A DNA stretch of 64,000 nucleotides, taken from positions 1 through 64,000 of the forward strand of contig JAFTWX010000055.1 in the NCBI GenBank assembly GCA_017465095.1, read 5' to 3'. The position numbers and the translations under genes were made by a program. The stretch comes from Lachnospiraceae bacterium (GTDB lineage: Bacteria; Bacillota; Clostridia; Lachnospirales; Lachnospiraceae). This document shows positions 17,243-25,727 of the stretch, one piece after another (positions within the stretch are counted from its first letter, which is position 1; every line of letters starts with the position of its first letter). Under the pieces are notes generated by a model. It worked only from the letters and a program-made list of their open reading frames with translations, did no database searches and had not been told where the DNA came from.

Positions 17243-17424
17243 GCCCACCGGGGCGCCCGGTCGTGCGCTGCCCGGCGACCATCACCAGCGCTGCCGGGGC
17301 GCTCATCTCGCGTGCAAAGCCCGCTCGATGATGTGGCGTTCGCCACATGTGCCTTCACACCAAAATGTCCGCTTGTGAGCAAGCTCCCGCGTTCATTTCG
17401 GCGTGAAGACGCGCCCGGCTCATT
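17243..17424 (-). ncRNA. GC-rich structured element, candidate RNA or repeat element
   Basis: About 180 bp are far richer in G and C than either flank and full of inverted repeats: ACCGGG/CCCGGT (17247-17261), GCGCTG/CAGCGC (17265-17291), a perfect 8-bp hairpin ATGTGGCG/CGCCACAT (17331-17348), and a 15-bp stem 17353-17367 with 17394-17408 that encloses GCTTG/CAAGC. In the 15-bp stem two positions are A.C in a plus-strand RNA but U.G wobbles in a minus-strand RNA, so a minus-strand transcript folds better. It begins inside the last codons of the CYTH gene, also minus. It could be a 3' UTR RNA, an independent small RNA or a dispersed palindromic element. I cannot name an RNA family. Confidence 0.45.
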
Positions 17425-17857
17425 GCTTACTCATGTTTGAATTGTGGTAAGCAGGATCGTTTGTTACGTCGCGGTCGAACCAGGCAGGGGGAGTGAAGGC
17501 ATTTGCAGTCTCTTCGTCCGGAAATTCGACTTCGGCCATAATAAGGTCGGTAGGACTTTGGAAAAGATCCAGTTCGATAACAAGATTGCCGAGCGGAATT
17601 TGATATCTGGTTTTGGAGATGATATGTCCCTCTGCTTTTGGCAGCAGCTTGTCGAAGGCTTCTTTGGTCAGCGGTAGATTGTATTCTTCCCGCACCATGA
17701 GGCCTTTTCCTTTGTAGGTGAATATATATTCCTCATCCTGCTTGCGGATGCGCATGACAGGCTCCGTGCATAGATATGCCTGTGTGATTTCAACATGCGG
17801 GTAGGAGTCGAGATTTTCCGGAAGTTCTCGGATTGTAAATTTGCGTTCGATTTCAAT
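17420..17857 (-). CDS. CYTH-domain protein with apparent ATT start codon
   Basis: The 145-residue protein begins IEIERKF, the family hallmark normally seen as MEIERKF. It contains MRIRKQDEEYIFTYKGKG, SKTRYQIP, VIELDLF and AEVEFPDEETA, the alternating charged strands of the CYTH tunnel that binds triphosphates with metal ions. The natural start position holds ATT, ideally placed 5 bp after AAGGAG. The only upstream ATG would lie in the opposite-strand DJ-1 gene and beyond the likely promoter (extended -10 at 17889-17897). The last residues (NMSKQ) are encoded at the edge of the GC-rich element, so the tail may have been replaced. Inorganic triphosphatase is a possible role, not shown. Confidence 0.85.
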   Translation of the reverse strand: MEIERKFTIRELPENLDSYPHVEITQAYLCTEPVMRIRKQDEEYIFTYKGKGLMVREEYNLPLTKEAFDKLLPKAEGHIISKTRYQIPLGNLVIELDLFQSPTDLIMAEVEFPDEETANAFTPPAWFDRDVTNDPAYHNSNMSKQ

Positions 17858-17888
17858 GGTTTCTCCTTTTCTTTGTGATGTTTTAAAT

Positions 17889-17897
17889 AGTATACCA
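17889..17897 (-). promoter_or_regulatory. Extended -10 promoter of the CYTH gene
   Basis: On the minus strand TGgTATACT forms an extended -10. The start of transcription would be near 17882, leaving a leader of about 25 nt that contains the AAGGAG site before the ATT codon. No good -35 is seen. Confidence 0.5.
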
Positions 17898-17904
17898 CAA
17901 GTGA

Positions 17905-17933
17905 TTGCGCTTTGTTCTGTTTTCTTATATAAT
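17905..17933 (+). promoter_or_regulatory. Sigma-A promoter of the DJ-1 family gene
   Basis: TTGCGC at 17905-17910 and TATAAT at 17928-17933 are 17 bp apart. This rules out translation from the TTG at 17905 or the ATG at 17932 and supports the TTG start at 17971. Confidence 0.55.
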
Positions 17934-17970
17934 GAAAAAAATATGTGATTTGCCAAAGGAGGCAGAAAAG

Positions 17971-18522
17971 TTGAGTAAAGTATGTGTTTTTCTTGCGGAT
18001 GGCATGGAAGAGATCGAGGCACTTACGGTAGTCGATATTTGCCGCAGAGCTGAGATTGATCTGACCACTGTTTCCGTTACGGAGAGTAAAATGGTGACCG
18101 GATCCCACAAGATTCCGGTGGAAGCAGATGCACTGCTTTCCGAGATTGATTTTGACAAGGTGGATATGATTGTTCTTCCGGGTGGTATGCCGGGAACGTT
18201 GAACCTGGAAGCTTGTGAGCCGTTGATGGCGCAGGTGGATGCGTTTGACCGTCAGGGCAAGTATTTGAGTGCGATTTGTGCAGCACCGAGTATTTTCGGA
18301 CACAGAGGTATGCTTGCGGGAAGAAAAGCCTGCAGTTATCCGGGATTTGAAAGTCAGTTGGAAGGTGCGACGGTGACGGAAAATCCGGTGGAAGTAGCAG
18401 ATCATTTTATAACAAGCCGCGGAATGGGAACGGCGATTGATTTTTCGCTTGCCATTGTGGCGCGGATGAAAGGGCAGGAGCGTGCGGATGCTCTTGCAAA
18501 GGCAATTGTGTATAAGCAGTGA
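17971..18522 (+). CDS. DJ-1/PfpI family protein
   Basis: The 183-residue cytoplasmic protein has the DJ-1/YajL signature: KVCVFLADGMEEIEALTVVD with the conserved Glu, MIVLPGGMPGT, and the nucleophile-elbow Cys in LSAICAAPSIFG, followed by a catalytic-type HRG. Members act as deglycases, chaperones or oxidative-stress proteins; which activity applies here is not readable. A TTG start at 17971 is chosen because AAAGGAGG lies 8 bp upstream and the promoter elements cover the earlier in-frame starts. It is divergent from the CYTH gene. Confidence 0.88.
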   Translation: MSKVCVFLADGMEEIEALTVVDICRRAEIDLTTVSVTESKMVTGSHKIPVEADALLSEIDFDKVDMIVLPGGMPGTLNLEACEPLMAQVDAFDRQGKYLSAICAAPSIFGHRGMLAGRKACSYPGFESQLEGATVTENPVEVADHFITSRGMGTAIDFSLAIVARMKGQERADALAKAIVYKQ

Positions 18523-18558
18523 TGCTTTACAATACAAAAGTAAAAAGGGAGAAAAAAT

Positions 18559-19509
18559 ATGTGGACAAGAGCTGAATTAAAAGAAAAAGCAAAAGAAGAC
18601 GTCAAACGGAGCTATTGGCCTCTGGTGCTTGTTTCGTTTATTGTTGCCTTCCTCACCGGAGGCGGTGGCGGCGGAGGAGGAAGCAGTGCCGGATCGAGTT
18701 CTTCGAACGATTTTGCAAACTCTTCTATGAGTACAGAAGAACTGATGGCTTTGGTAATCGGAATACTTGCAGTTGTTTTGGTGATTGTTTTAGTTGCAAT
18801 GATTATCGGTGTTCTTTGGGTAACATTCATTACCAATCCGATTATGGTCGGTGCGAGAAGATATTTCATCGAGGCGACGTACGGTGAGAAGACAGCCGGA
18901 GAGATTGGGAAACTTTTCATGTGTTTTGCAAAGGGTAAGTACATGAATCCGGTAAAAATTCTGTTTTTCCGTGACTTGTATGTCTGGTTGTGGAGTTTGT
19001 TGTTTATCATTCCGGGTATTGTGAAATCGTATGAGTATTACATGCTTCCGTATATTTTGGCGGAAAATCCGGATATCAGCAAGGAAGATGCGTTCCGTCT
19101 CAGTAAAGAGATGATGGACGGCGAAAAATGGAATACGTTCGTGCTTGGTCTTTCCTTTATCGGATGGAATATTCTTTCCGTATTTACCTGCGGATTACTT
19201 TCTATTTTCTACATCAATCCGTATATGAATATGACTTATGCACATTTGTATGAGACATTGAAACACCGCGCGTCTATGAACTACTACGACCATACGTTAG
19301 GTCAGGATGCAGCGTATGCATATGGCAATCCGGGAGCGTATGCGCAGCCAAATAATATGTCTGCAAATACATATGGCGGACAGAGTGTGTCACAGCCGGT
19401 GGCGCCGGTACAGGCCGGAGAGATGTTTAATCCGTCGGCTCCGATTGAGGATGATTTTGATTCCAAACCAAATGATGATCTGTATAAGTTGCCGGAAGAT
19501 AACGAATAG
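18559..19509 (+). CDS. DUF975 family membrane protein
   Basis: A 316-residue integral membrane protein. The N-terminus MWTRAELKEKAKEDVKRSYWPLV... and the central FRDLYVWLWSLLFIIPGIVKSYEY with YILAENPDISKEDAF are typical of DUF975. A run of eight glycines followed by a Ser-rich stretch (about 33-55) lies after the first helix. About five hydrophobic segments are followed by a Gln/Pro/Ala/Tyr-rich cytoplasmic tail of about 90 residues. The role of the family is unknown. It follows the DJ-1 gene by 36 bp and is closed by a terminator. Confidence 0.85.
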   Translation: MWTRAELKEKAKEDVKRSYWPLVLVSFIVAFLTGGGGGGGGSSAGSSSSNDFANSSMSTEELMALVIGILAVVLVIVLVAMIIGVLWVTFITNPIMVGARRYFIEATYGEKTAGEIGKLFMCFAKGKYMNPVKILFFRDLYVWLWSLLFIIPGIVKSYEYYMLPYILAENPDISKEDAFRLSKEMMDGEKWNTFVLGLSFIGWNILSVFTCGLLSIFYINPYMNMTYAHLYETLKHRASMNYYDHTLGQDAAYAYGNPGAYAQPNNMSANTYGGQSVSQPVAPVQAGEMFNPSAPIEDDFDSKPNDDLYKLPEDNE

Positions 19510-19524
19510 AATAAGTTATGATAA

Positions 19525-19566
19525 AAGAAAGCGCCGTTTCCATGGGAAACGACGCTTCTTTTTTTG
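19525..19566. terminator. Bidirectional terminator
   Basis: GCGcCGTTTCC pairs with GGAAACGaCGC around ATG, with AAAGAAA on one side and TTCTTTTTTT on the other. It ends both the DUF975 gene (plus) and the spore-protein gene (minus). Confidence 0.88.
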
Positions 19567-19575
19567 AGGGTATGA

Positions 19576-19776
19576 CTATTTAAGCTGTGATTCGTAGTTC
19601 TTTACCATACGACGAACCATCTCGCCACCGATAGAACCTGCTTCCTTAGAAGTTAAGTCACCGTTGTAACCTTCTTTTAAGTTTACACCAAGCTCAGATG
19701 CAACCTCTGTTTTGAAACGATCCATTGCTGCTCTTGCTTCAGGTACTTCCATTCTATTTGTTTTGTTACTTGCCAT
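19576..19776 (-). CDS. Alpha/beta-type small acid-soluble spore protein
   Basis: A 66-residue DNA-coating protein of the dormant spore core. It carries the SASP signature: KTEVASELGVNL around the GPR protease cleavage point and LTSKEAGSIGGEMVRRMV near the end. The start at 19776 follows a GGAGGTG site; an in-frame ATG 48 bp upstream lacks one. The minus-strand -10-like CATAATA (19886-19880) resembles sigma-G/sigma-F elements, as expected for a forespore gene. The gene shows that the organism has, or recently had, sporulation functions. Its leader contains repeated GATAAGTG arms able to form alternative hairpins. Confidence 0.95.
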   Translation of the reverse strand: MASNKTNRMEVPEARAAMDRFKTEVASELGVNLKEGYNGDLTSKEAGSIGGEMVRRMVKNYESQLK

Positions 19777-19809
19777 TTTTTTCACCTCCGTGTTTTGGTT
19801 TTTTGGTTT

Positions 19810-19876
19810 CCAAGATAAGTGCAAAACACTTATCCCGGAAAACCGAGTTTGTGTTTTGTTTGATCACTTATCTTGG
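19810..19876 (-). promoter_or_regulatory. Inverted-repeat leader/operator of the spore-protein gene
   Basis: On the minus strand two copies of GATAAGTG (in 19876-19865 and 19834-19827) are followed by CACTTATCTTGG (19821-19810). The last arm can pair with the near copy (8 bp, 5-nt loop) or with the far copy extended to 12 bp. It sits between the likely forespore promoter and the ribosome-binding site. Confidence 0.45.
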
Positions 19877-19879
19877 TTT

Positions 19880-19886
19880 TATTATG
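19880..19886 (-). promoter_or_regulatory. Putative forespore (sigma-G/F-type) -10 element
   Basis: CATAATA on the minus strand is one base from the sigma-G -10 consensus CATACTA, about 104 bp before the spore-protein start. A -35 of the GNATA type can be placed only loosely (CATAT further upstream). Confidence 0.35.
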
Positions 19887-19997
19887 TTCGAAATGAAAAA
19901 AGAATATGATGGTAACTTTTGTTAAAAAACAAATAAAAAAATGTCGGGAAAACACGATGAAACCCCGAAAAAAGTGCTAGTAATTCCATTGGACTTG

Positions 19998-20006
19998 TGC
20001 TATAAT
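19998..20006 (+). promoter_or_regulatory. Extended -10 promoter of tig
   Basis: TGcTATAAT lies about 110 bp upstream of the tig start codon. The -35 region is weak. It is the only promoter-like element before the tig-clpP-clpX cluster. Confidence 0.55.
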
Positions 20007-20114
20007 TTTTAACGACTGTGAATATGGGAGTTTATGTCCATTCCCGTTTTGCAAAGAAATAAGAGAAAAAGAAAGTGATACGAAAGAGGTCACATACAAG
20101 GAGGAAATACAAAA

Positions 20115-21419
20115 ATGAGTTTACAGTTAGAAAAATTAGAGCACAATATGGCTAAGATTACAATTGAGGTTCCGGCAGAGGAAATGTCCAAAGCTGTGCA
20201 GGCTGCATATCAGAAAAACAAAAACCAGATCAGCATTCCGGGCTTCCGTAAAGGAAAAGTTCCGTTTGCTATGGTAGAAAAAATGTACGGCAAAGGTGTT
20301 TTCTTAGAGGATGCTGCAAATGCAGTAATTCCGGGCGCATATGAAAAAGCAGTGAGCGAATGCGAAGAAGAAATCGTTTCTGCACCGGTTATTAATGTGA
20401 TTCAGTTAGAGGCAGATAAAGATTTTATCTTCACAGCAGAAGTTGCACTGAAACCGGAAGTAGAACTCGGAAAATACAAAGGCGTTAAGATTGACAAAAT
20501 CGACGTTGAAGTAACAGAGGAAGAAGTAAATGAGATGATCGAACGCGAAAGAAAGAACAATGCGCGTGAGATTACTGTAGAAGACCGTCCGGTAAAAGAC
20601 GGAGACAAGACCATCATCGATTTTGAAGGTTTTGTGGACGGCGTAGCTTTTGAAGGCGGAAAAGGTGAGGATTACGAGCTTGTTATCGGTTCTCATTCTT
20701 TCATCGATACATTTGAAGATCAGCTGATCGGCAAAGCCATTGGCGAGGAAGTGGAAGTTAACGTTACATTCCCGGAAGAGTATCATGCAGATGAACTGGC
20801 AGGAAAACCGGCTATGTTCAAGGTTGTAATCAAAGAGATCAAAGAGGATGAGCTTCCAGAGCTTGATGATGAGTTCGCATCAGAAGTATCAGAATATGAA
20901 ACATTTGCAGAATACAAAGAAAATGTAAAGAAAGGTCTCGAAGAGTCCAAAGCACAGAAAGCAGCAGATGAAAAAGAAAGAGCTGCAATCGAAGCTGTAA
21001 TTGAAGATGCAAAGATGGATATTCCGGAAGCTATGGTTTCCACAACACAGAGACAGATGATGGATGAGTTTGCTCAGAGAATCATGAGCCAGGGATTATC
21101 TTTTGATCAGTATTTACAGTTCACAGGCATGACAGAGGATAAGATGCTCGAGCAGATTAAGCCACAGGCTGAAATGCGTATCAAATCCAGACTTGTGCTT
21201 GAAGCAGTAGCTAAGGCAGAAGGCATTGAAGCTTCTGAGGAAGATTTCAATAAAGAAGTTGAAAAGATCGCCGGAATGTATCAGATGGATGTCGATAAAG
21301 CAAAAGAAATGATCGGCGAGATGGGCAAAGAAGAGATTATGAAAGATCTTGCAATCTCAAAAGCAGCTGAGTTTGTAAGAGACAATGCAAAAGAGAGCAA
21401 AGCAAAAAGCAGCAAATAA
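20115..21419 (+). CDS. tig: Trigger factor, ribosome-associated chaperone/prolyl isomerase
   Basis: The 434-residue protein binds the ribosome exit site and shields nascent chains. The N-terminal ribosome-binding domain contains the signature GFRKGKVPFAMVEKMYG (about 36-52). An FKBP-type peptidyl-prolyl isomerase domain follows (about 150-240, DGDKTIIDFEGFVDGVAF), then a long helical C-terminal chaperone domain ending in a Lys/Ser tail. The start follows AAGGAGG. It heads the cluster tig-clpP-clpX-lon-ysxC, the standard Firmicute order for linked folding and proteolysis. Confidence 0.97.
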   Translation: MSLQLEKLEHNMAKITIEVPAEEMSKAVQAAYQKNKNQISIPGFRKGKVPFAMVEKMYGKGVFLEDAANAVIPGAYEKAVSECEEEIVSAPVINVIQLEADKDFIFTAEVALKPEVELGKYKGVKIDKIDVEVTEEEVNEMIERERKNNAREITVEDRPVKDGDKTIIDFEGFVDGVAFEGGKGEDYELVIGSHSFIDTFEDQLIGKAIGEEVEVNVTFPEEYHADELAGKPAMFKVVIKEIKEDELPELDDEFASEVSEYETFAEYKENVKKGLEESKAQKAADEKERAAIEAVIEDAKMDIPEAMVSTTQRQMMDEFAQRIMSQGLSFDQYLQFTGMTEDKMLEQIKPQAEMRIKSRLVLEAVAKAEGIEASEEDFNKEVEKIAGMYQMDVDKAKEMIGEMGKEEIMKDLAISKAAEFVRDNAKESKAKSSK

Positions 21420-21443
21420 TATTTCGCTGAAGGAGGAATAACC

Positions 21444-22031
21444 ATGAGTTTAATACCTTATGTCGTTGAACAAACAAGCCGTGGAGAACGTTCCTATGAT
21501 ATTTATTCAAGACTTCTCAAGGAGAGAATCATTTTCCTGGGCGAGGAAGTGAATGATGTTTCTGCAAGCATTGTAGTTGCACAGCTTCTTTTCCTGGAAG
21601 CTGAGGATCCGGAAAAAGATATTCAGATTTATATTAACAGTCCGGGTGGTTCCGTTACAGCGGGAATGGCCATCTATGACACGATGCAGTACGTAAAGTG
21701 TGACGTTTCTACTATTTGTATCGGTATGGCAGCAAGTATGGGAGCATTTCTTCTTGCCGGCGGAACAAAAGGTAAGAGAATGGCACTTCCGAATGCTGAA
21801 ATCATGATTCACCAGCCACTTGGCGGTGCACAGGGTCAGGCTACGGAAATTGAAATTGCAGCAAAACACATTCTGAAAACAAAAGAAAAATTAAATCGTA
21901 TTCTTGCAGCGAATACAGGGCAGGATTATGAAGTGGTTGCTGCAGATACGGAACGCGACAACTGGAAGAGCGCAGAGGAAGCATTGGCTTACGGTCTGAT
22001 CGATAAGGTTGTTGAGAATCGTGCGAAATAA
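21444..22031 (+). CDS. clpP: ATP-dependent Clp protease proteolytic subunit
   Basis: The 195-residue serine protease subunit forms the tetradecameric chamber used with ClpX and other Clp ATPases. The catalytic Ser lies in [13 protein letters not shown], the His in [10 protein letters not shown] and the Asp in DTERDNW near the C-terminus. [19 protein letters not shown] is also typical. It starts 24 bp after tig with AAGGAGG and is followed after 19 bp by clpX. Confidence 0.98.
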   Translation: MSLIPYVVEQTSRGERSYDIYSRLLKERIIFLGEEVNDVSASIVVAQLLFLEAEDPEKDIQIYINSPGGSVTAGMAIYDTMQYVKCDVSTICIGMAASMGAFLLAGGTKGKRMALPNAEIMIHQPLGGAQGQATEIEIAAKHILKTKEKLNRILAANTGQDYEVVAADTERDNWKSAEEALAYGLIDKVVENRAK

Positions 22032-22050
22032 TTTTTAGGGAGTCAAGAGA

Positions 22051-23328
22051 ATGGCAGGAAAAAATCCTGATATGAAAATTAGATGTTCTTTCTGTAATAA
22101 GACGCAGGAACAGGTGAGAAAACTCATCGCAGGGCCTACAGGTGTATATATTTGTGACGAATGTGTGGAACTGTGTGCGGATATTATCGAGGAAGAATAT
22201 GAAGATGACGTAGTGTCGGGCGGGATTGACATCAATCTTTTGAAACCGATGCAAATTAAGGCATTTTTGGACGATTATGTGATCGGCCAGGATGCAGCCA
22301 AAAAAGTACTTTCCGTTGCAGTCTATAATCATTATAAAAGAGTGCTTGCGGACAAAAAGGACTTGGATGGCGTAGAACTTCAGAAAAGTAATATCATTAT
22401 GATGGGGCCGACCGGTAGCGGTAAGACCTATTTGGCACAGACGCTTGCAAAGATGATTAACGTGCCGTTTGCCATCGCAGATGCGACGACTCTGACGGAA
22501 GCGGGATATGTCGGTGAGGATGTGGAAAACATTCTTTTGAAGCTGATACAGGCTGCGGATTATGACGTGGAGAAGGCAGAGTACGGTATCGTATATATTG
22601 ATGAGATTGACAAGATTACAAAGAAGAGTGAGAACGTATCCATCACCCGTGATGTTTCGGGAGAAGGTGTACAGCAGGCTCTTCTGAAGATTATTGAAGG
22701 AACGGTTGCTTCGGTACCTCCGCAGGGCGGAAGAAAACATCCGCATCAGGATCTCATTCAGATTGATACAAGCAATATCCTGTTTATTTGTGCAGGTGCG
22801 TTTGCAGGTCTGGAAAAGATTGTGGAGAACCGTTTAAATCGCAAGTCCATCGGATTCAATGCCGAGATCGGTGCACGTTCCGAGCGCAATGTCGGTGAGG
22901 TGTTCCAGGATGCCACACCGAAGGATTTGATCAAATACGGATTGATTCCGGAGTTCGTAGGACGAGTTCCGATTGTTGTTTCGCTGGATGGTCTGGATGA
23001 GGCGGCGCTGAACCGCATCCTTACAGAACCGAAAAATGCCATTGTAAAACAGTATAAGAAGATGTTTGAGATGGACGATGTGGAACTGGAATTTGAGCAG
23101 GAAGCAATCAACCAGATTGCAAAACAGGCGATGGAAAACAAAACAGGCGCCAGAGGATTGCGAACCATCATGGAAAACATTATGATGGACATCATGTATG
23201 AGATTCCTTCCGACGATACAATCACAAAATGTGTCGTGACGGAGGATGTTGTACTGGGAAAATGCGATCCGATTGTTGAGCGTGAGGAAAATCCAAAGGA
23301 ATCCCCATCAAGAAAGAAAAGAGCTTAA
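22051..23328 (+). CDS. clpX: ClpX, ATP-dependent unfoldase of ClpXP
   Basis: A 425-residue AAA+ protein that unfolds tagged substrates and feeds ClpP. The N-terminal C4 zinc domain is [12 protein letters not shown]...CDECVELC (about 10-40). Walker A is [12 protein letters not shown], Walker [11 protein letters not shown], and [10 protein letters not shown] plus [10 protein letters not shown] are the pore and sensor regions. It lies 19 bp after clpP and probably shares its transcript. The C-terminus ends with a short basic tail (SPSRKKRA). Confidence 0.98.
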   Translation: MAGKNPDMKIRCSFCNKTQEQVRKLIAGPTGVYICDECVELCADIIEEEYEDDVVSGGIDINLLKPMQIKAFLDDYVIGQDAAKKVLSVAVYNHYKRVLADKKDLDGVELQKSNIIMMGPTGSGKTYLAQTLAKMINVPFAIADATTLTEAGYVGEDVENILLKLIQAADYDVEKAEYGIVYIDEIDKITKKSENVSITRDVSGEGVQQALLKIIEGTVASVPPQGGRKHPHQDLIQIDTSNILFICAGAFAGLEKIVENRLNRKSIGFNAEIGARSERNVGEVFQDATPKDLIKYGLIPEFVGRVPIVVSLDGLDEAALNRILTEPKNAIVKQYKKMFEMDDVELEFEQEAINQIAKQAMENKTGARGLRTIMENIMMDIMYEIPSDDTITKCVVTEDVVLGKCDPIVEREENPKESPSRKKRA

Positions 23329-23333
23329 TTTTT

Positions 23334-23370
23334 AAGACGCCGTCGTTTATCGAACGGCGTCTTGTTGTTT
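23334..23370 (+). terminator. Hairpin between clpX and lon (terminator or partial terminator)
   Basis: AAGACGCCGT (23334-23343) pairs perfectly with ACGGCGTCTT (23354-23363) around a CGTTTATCGA loop, followed by GTTGTTTG. The T tract is interrupted and lon starts only about 29 bp further on without an evident promoter, so it may set the ratio of clpX to lon transcription by partial termination. Confidence 0.65.
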
Positions 23371-23391
23371 GTAAATAAGAGAGAGAAAACT

Positions 23392-25713
23392 ATGAGTGAA
23401 GTACAGAAAATGACAATACCGGCCATTCCGCTGAAAAATATGTGTGTGGTGCCGGATTCTATCATACATTTTGATTTAAGCCGGAAGAAATCCGTTGCGT
23501 CGCTGGAGAAGGCCATGAGCATGGACCAGACACTGTTTTTGACGGCGCAGCGCAATCCGGAGGAGAACAATCCGGGAATTTCGGGTATTTTTGAAATCGG
23601 GACCTATGTGAAAGTAAAACAGATTGTAAAGATGCCCAATAAAATTGTCCGTGTCCTGGTGGAAGGCATCGGAAGAGCCAAGGTTGTGGAGTTTATGTCC
23701 GAACCTTATTTTGCGGCTAAAATCGTTTTGACGAAGCCGGAGGAGGTTTTGGAAGAGGAACTTGACGATGCCAGAAGAGAGGCGATGAAGCGCCAGATTT
23801 GCGAGATGTATCTGCAATATTCGCTTCTGTCCAGCAAGAAGGATCAGGGGCTTGTACAGCATCTGAGCGGAATCGGACAGCTTGGCAAGCTTTTGGATCA
23901 GATTACCATGCTTTTGCCGGTGGATTACAAAAAGAAACAGGTGATTCTTGAGGCAATCGATCTTCAAAAAAGATTTGAGTGTCTGACAGAGCTTTTGCAG
24001 ACGGAGTCAGGCATTTTGGAAGTTAAAAATGAACTGGCCAAGAAAGTGAAGGACCGTGTAGAAAAAAATCAGCGCGAGTATGTTCTGAAAGAGCAGATGC
24101 GCTTTATTCGAGAGGAATTGGGGGAGGACAGCTCTCTTTCTGACGCGGATGCATTCAGAGAAAAGCTTGAAAACATCGATGCTTCAGAAGAAGTTAAATC
24201 TAAAATTAACAAAGAAATTAAACGGTTTGAACACTTGTCAGGCAGTTCGTCGGAAAGTGCGGTTGAGAGAACCTATCTTGAGACGGTACTGGATCTTCCG
24301 TGGGATCATGCTTCCGAGGACAATACCGATTTGGATTTGGCACAGAAGATTTTAAAGGAAGATCACTACGGACTGGAAAAAGTAAAAGAACGAATTTTGG
24401 AATATCTGGCTGTGCGCCAGTTGCGCGGTGAGGCCGGAACACCGATTATCTGTCTGGTAGGACCGCCGGGAACCGGAAAGACATCCATTGCCCGGAGTAT
24501 GGCAAGAGCCATGAGTCGTAAATATGTGCGCATATGTCTGGGCGGTGTACGCGATGAAGCGGAGATTCGCGGACACAGAAAGACCTATGTCGGAGCGATG
24601 CCGGGACGTATTGTGACAGCAGTCCGACAGGCCGGGGTTAAAAATCCGTTAATTCTGCTGGATGAGATTGATAAGATGAGCCGTGATCATAAGGGAGATA
24701 CGGCTTCGGCCATGCTTGAGGTGCTCGACAGCGAGCAGAACGAGCATTTTCAGGATCACTATATCGAAATCCCGATGGATTTGTCGCAGGTTGTGTTTGT
24801 GGCGACTGCAAACGATTTGAATGCCATTGACGGACCGTTGCGTGACCGTATGGAAATTATCGAGGTGACAAGTTATACGTCCAATGAGAAGCTTCATATT
24901 GCGAAGGAGCATCTCGTAAAGAAACAGTTAAAAGAGCACGGAATTGCTAAAAAACAGCTTAATTTTTCAGACAAGGCTCTCGAGAAGATAATTCTCGGTT
25001 ATACAAAGGAAGCCGGAGTCAGAGAACTGGAGCGACAGATCGGAAAAGTGTGCCGAAAAACGGCAAGAGAGATATTGAAGGACGATAAAACAAAGATTAA
25101 GATTACCATTCACAATCTGGAAGATTATCTCGGAAAAGAAAAATACAGCAGGGAAAAAGCGGCCAAAAAGAATACGGTCGGTGTAGTCCGGGGGCTTGCA
25201 TGGACAAGTGTCGGCGGCGTAACGCTGGAGATAGAAGTCAACGATATGCCCGGAAAAGGCGAAATCAAGCTGACGGGACAACTTGGCGATGTCATGAAGG
25301 AATCGGCGATGGCCGGGCTGAGTTACGTCCGCTCCATTGCAGAAGAGTATCAGGTGAGTCAGGATTATTTTGAAACCCATGATCTGCATATTCATATTCC
25401 GGAGGGAGCAGTTCCGAAGGATGGACCGAGTGCGGGTATTACCATGGCGACAGCACTCCTTTCAGCGGTATCCCGCCGGAAGGTAAAAGCGGACCTTGCC
25501 ATGACCGGAGAAGTGACACTCAGGGGCCGTGTTCTTGCCATCGGCGGATTGAAAGAGAAGCTGCTGGCAGCTAAGATGGCGGGCATACATAACGTCCTGA
25601 TACCGGAAGAAAATGAGAAAGATCTCTGGGAGATTGATGAGGAAATTAAAACAGGATTAAATATTTCTTGCGTTTCTTCAATGCGGGAAGTGCTTGAACA
25701 TGCGCTTGTCTAG
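23392..25713 (+). CDS. lon: ATP-dependent protease Lon
   Basis: The 773-residue protein carries an N-terminal substrate-binding domain ([19 protein letters not shown] onward), a coiled-coil middle with [17 protein letters not shown], an AAA+ domain with Walker [12 protein letters not shown] and LDEIDKM, and a C-terminal protease domain. The catalytic Ser is in [13 protein letters not shown] and the partner Lys in [14 protein letters not shown]. It degrades damaged and regulatory proteins in the cytoplasm. The start at 23392 follows a weak GAGAGAGA stretch; a TTG at 23362 is in frame but lies in the hairpin. Confidence 0.97.
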   Translation: MSEVQKMTIPAIPLKNMCVVPDSIIHFDLSRKKSVASLEKAMSMDQTLFLTAQRNPEENNPGISGIFEIGTYVKVKQIVKMPNKIVRVLVEGIGRAKVVEFMSEPYFAAKIVLTKPEEVLEEELDDARREAMKRQICEMYLQYSLLSSKKDQGLVQHLSGIGQLGKLLDQITMLLPVDYKKKQVILEAIDLQKRFECLTELLQTESGILEVKNELAKKVKDRVEKNQREYVLKEQMRFIREELGEDSSLSDADAFREKLENIDASEEVKSKINKEIKRFEHLSGSSSESAVERTYLETVLDLPWDHASEDNTDLDLAQKILKEDHYGLEKVKERILEYLAVRQLRGEAGTPIICLVGPPGTGKTSIARSMARAMSRKYVRICLGGVRDEAEIRGHRKTYVGAMPGRIVTAVRQAGVKNPLILLDEIDKMSRDHKGDTASAMLEVLDSEQNEHFQDHYIEIPMDLSQVVFVATANDLNAIDGPLRDRMEIIEVTSYTSNEKLHIAKEHLVKKQLKEHGIAKKQLNFSDKALEKIILGYTKEAGVRELERQIGKVCRKTAREILKDDKTKIKITIHNLEDYLGKEKYSREKAAKKNTVGVVRGLAWTSVGGVTLEIEVNDMPGKGEIKLTGQLGDVMKESAMAGLSYVRSIAEEYQVSQDYFETHDLHIHIPEGAVPKDGPSAGITMATALLSAVSRRKVKADLAMTGEVTLRGRVLAIGGLKEKLLAAKMAGIHNVLIPEENEKDLWEIDEEIKTGLNISCVSSMREVLEHALV

Positions 25714-25727
25714 GGAAAGGAGTACTT

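Noticed and set aside
16944-17348. 134-codon minus-strand frame through the GC-rich element and the malQ terminator
   Set aside because: It crosses a strong terminator and the 22-bp repeat, has no ribosome-binding site, and its translation changes character at each boundary; the element is better read as structured non-coding DNA.
17858-18022. Upstream ATG extension of the CYTH gene
   Set aside because: It would place the N-terminus inside the divergent DJ-1 gene and upstream of the likely promoter; the domain starts exactly at the ATT after AAGGAG.
21841-22746. 301-codon minus-strand frame over clpX
   Set aside because: Antisense to the conserved ClpX zinc and AAA+ domains; composition is that of a shadow frame.
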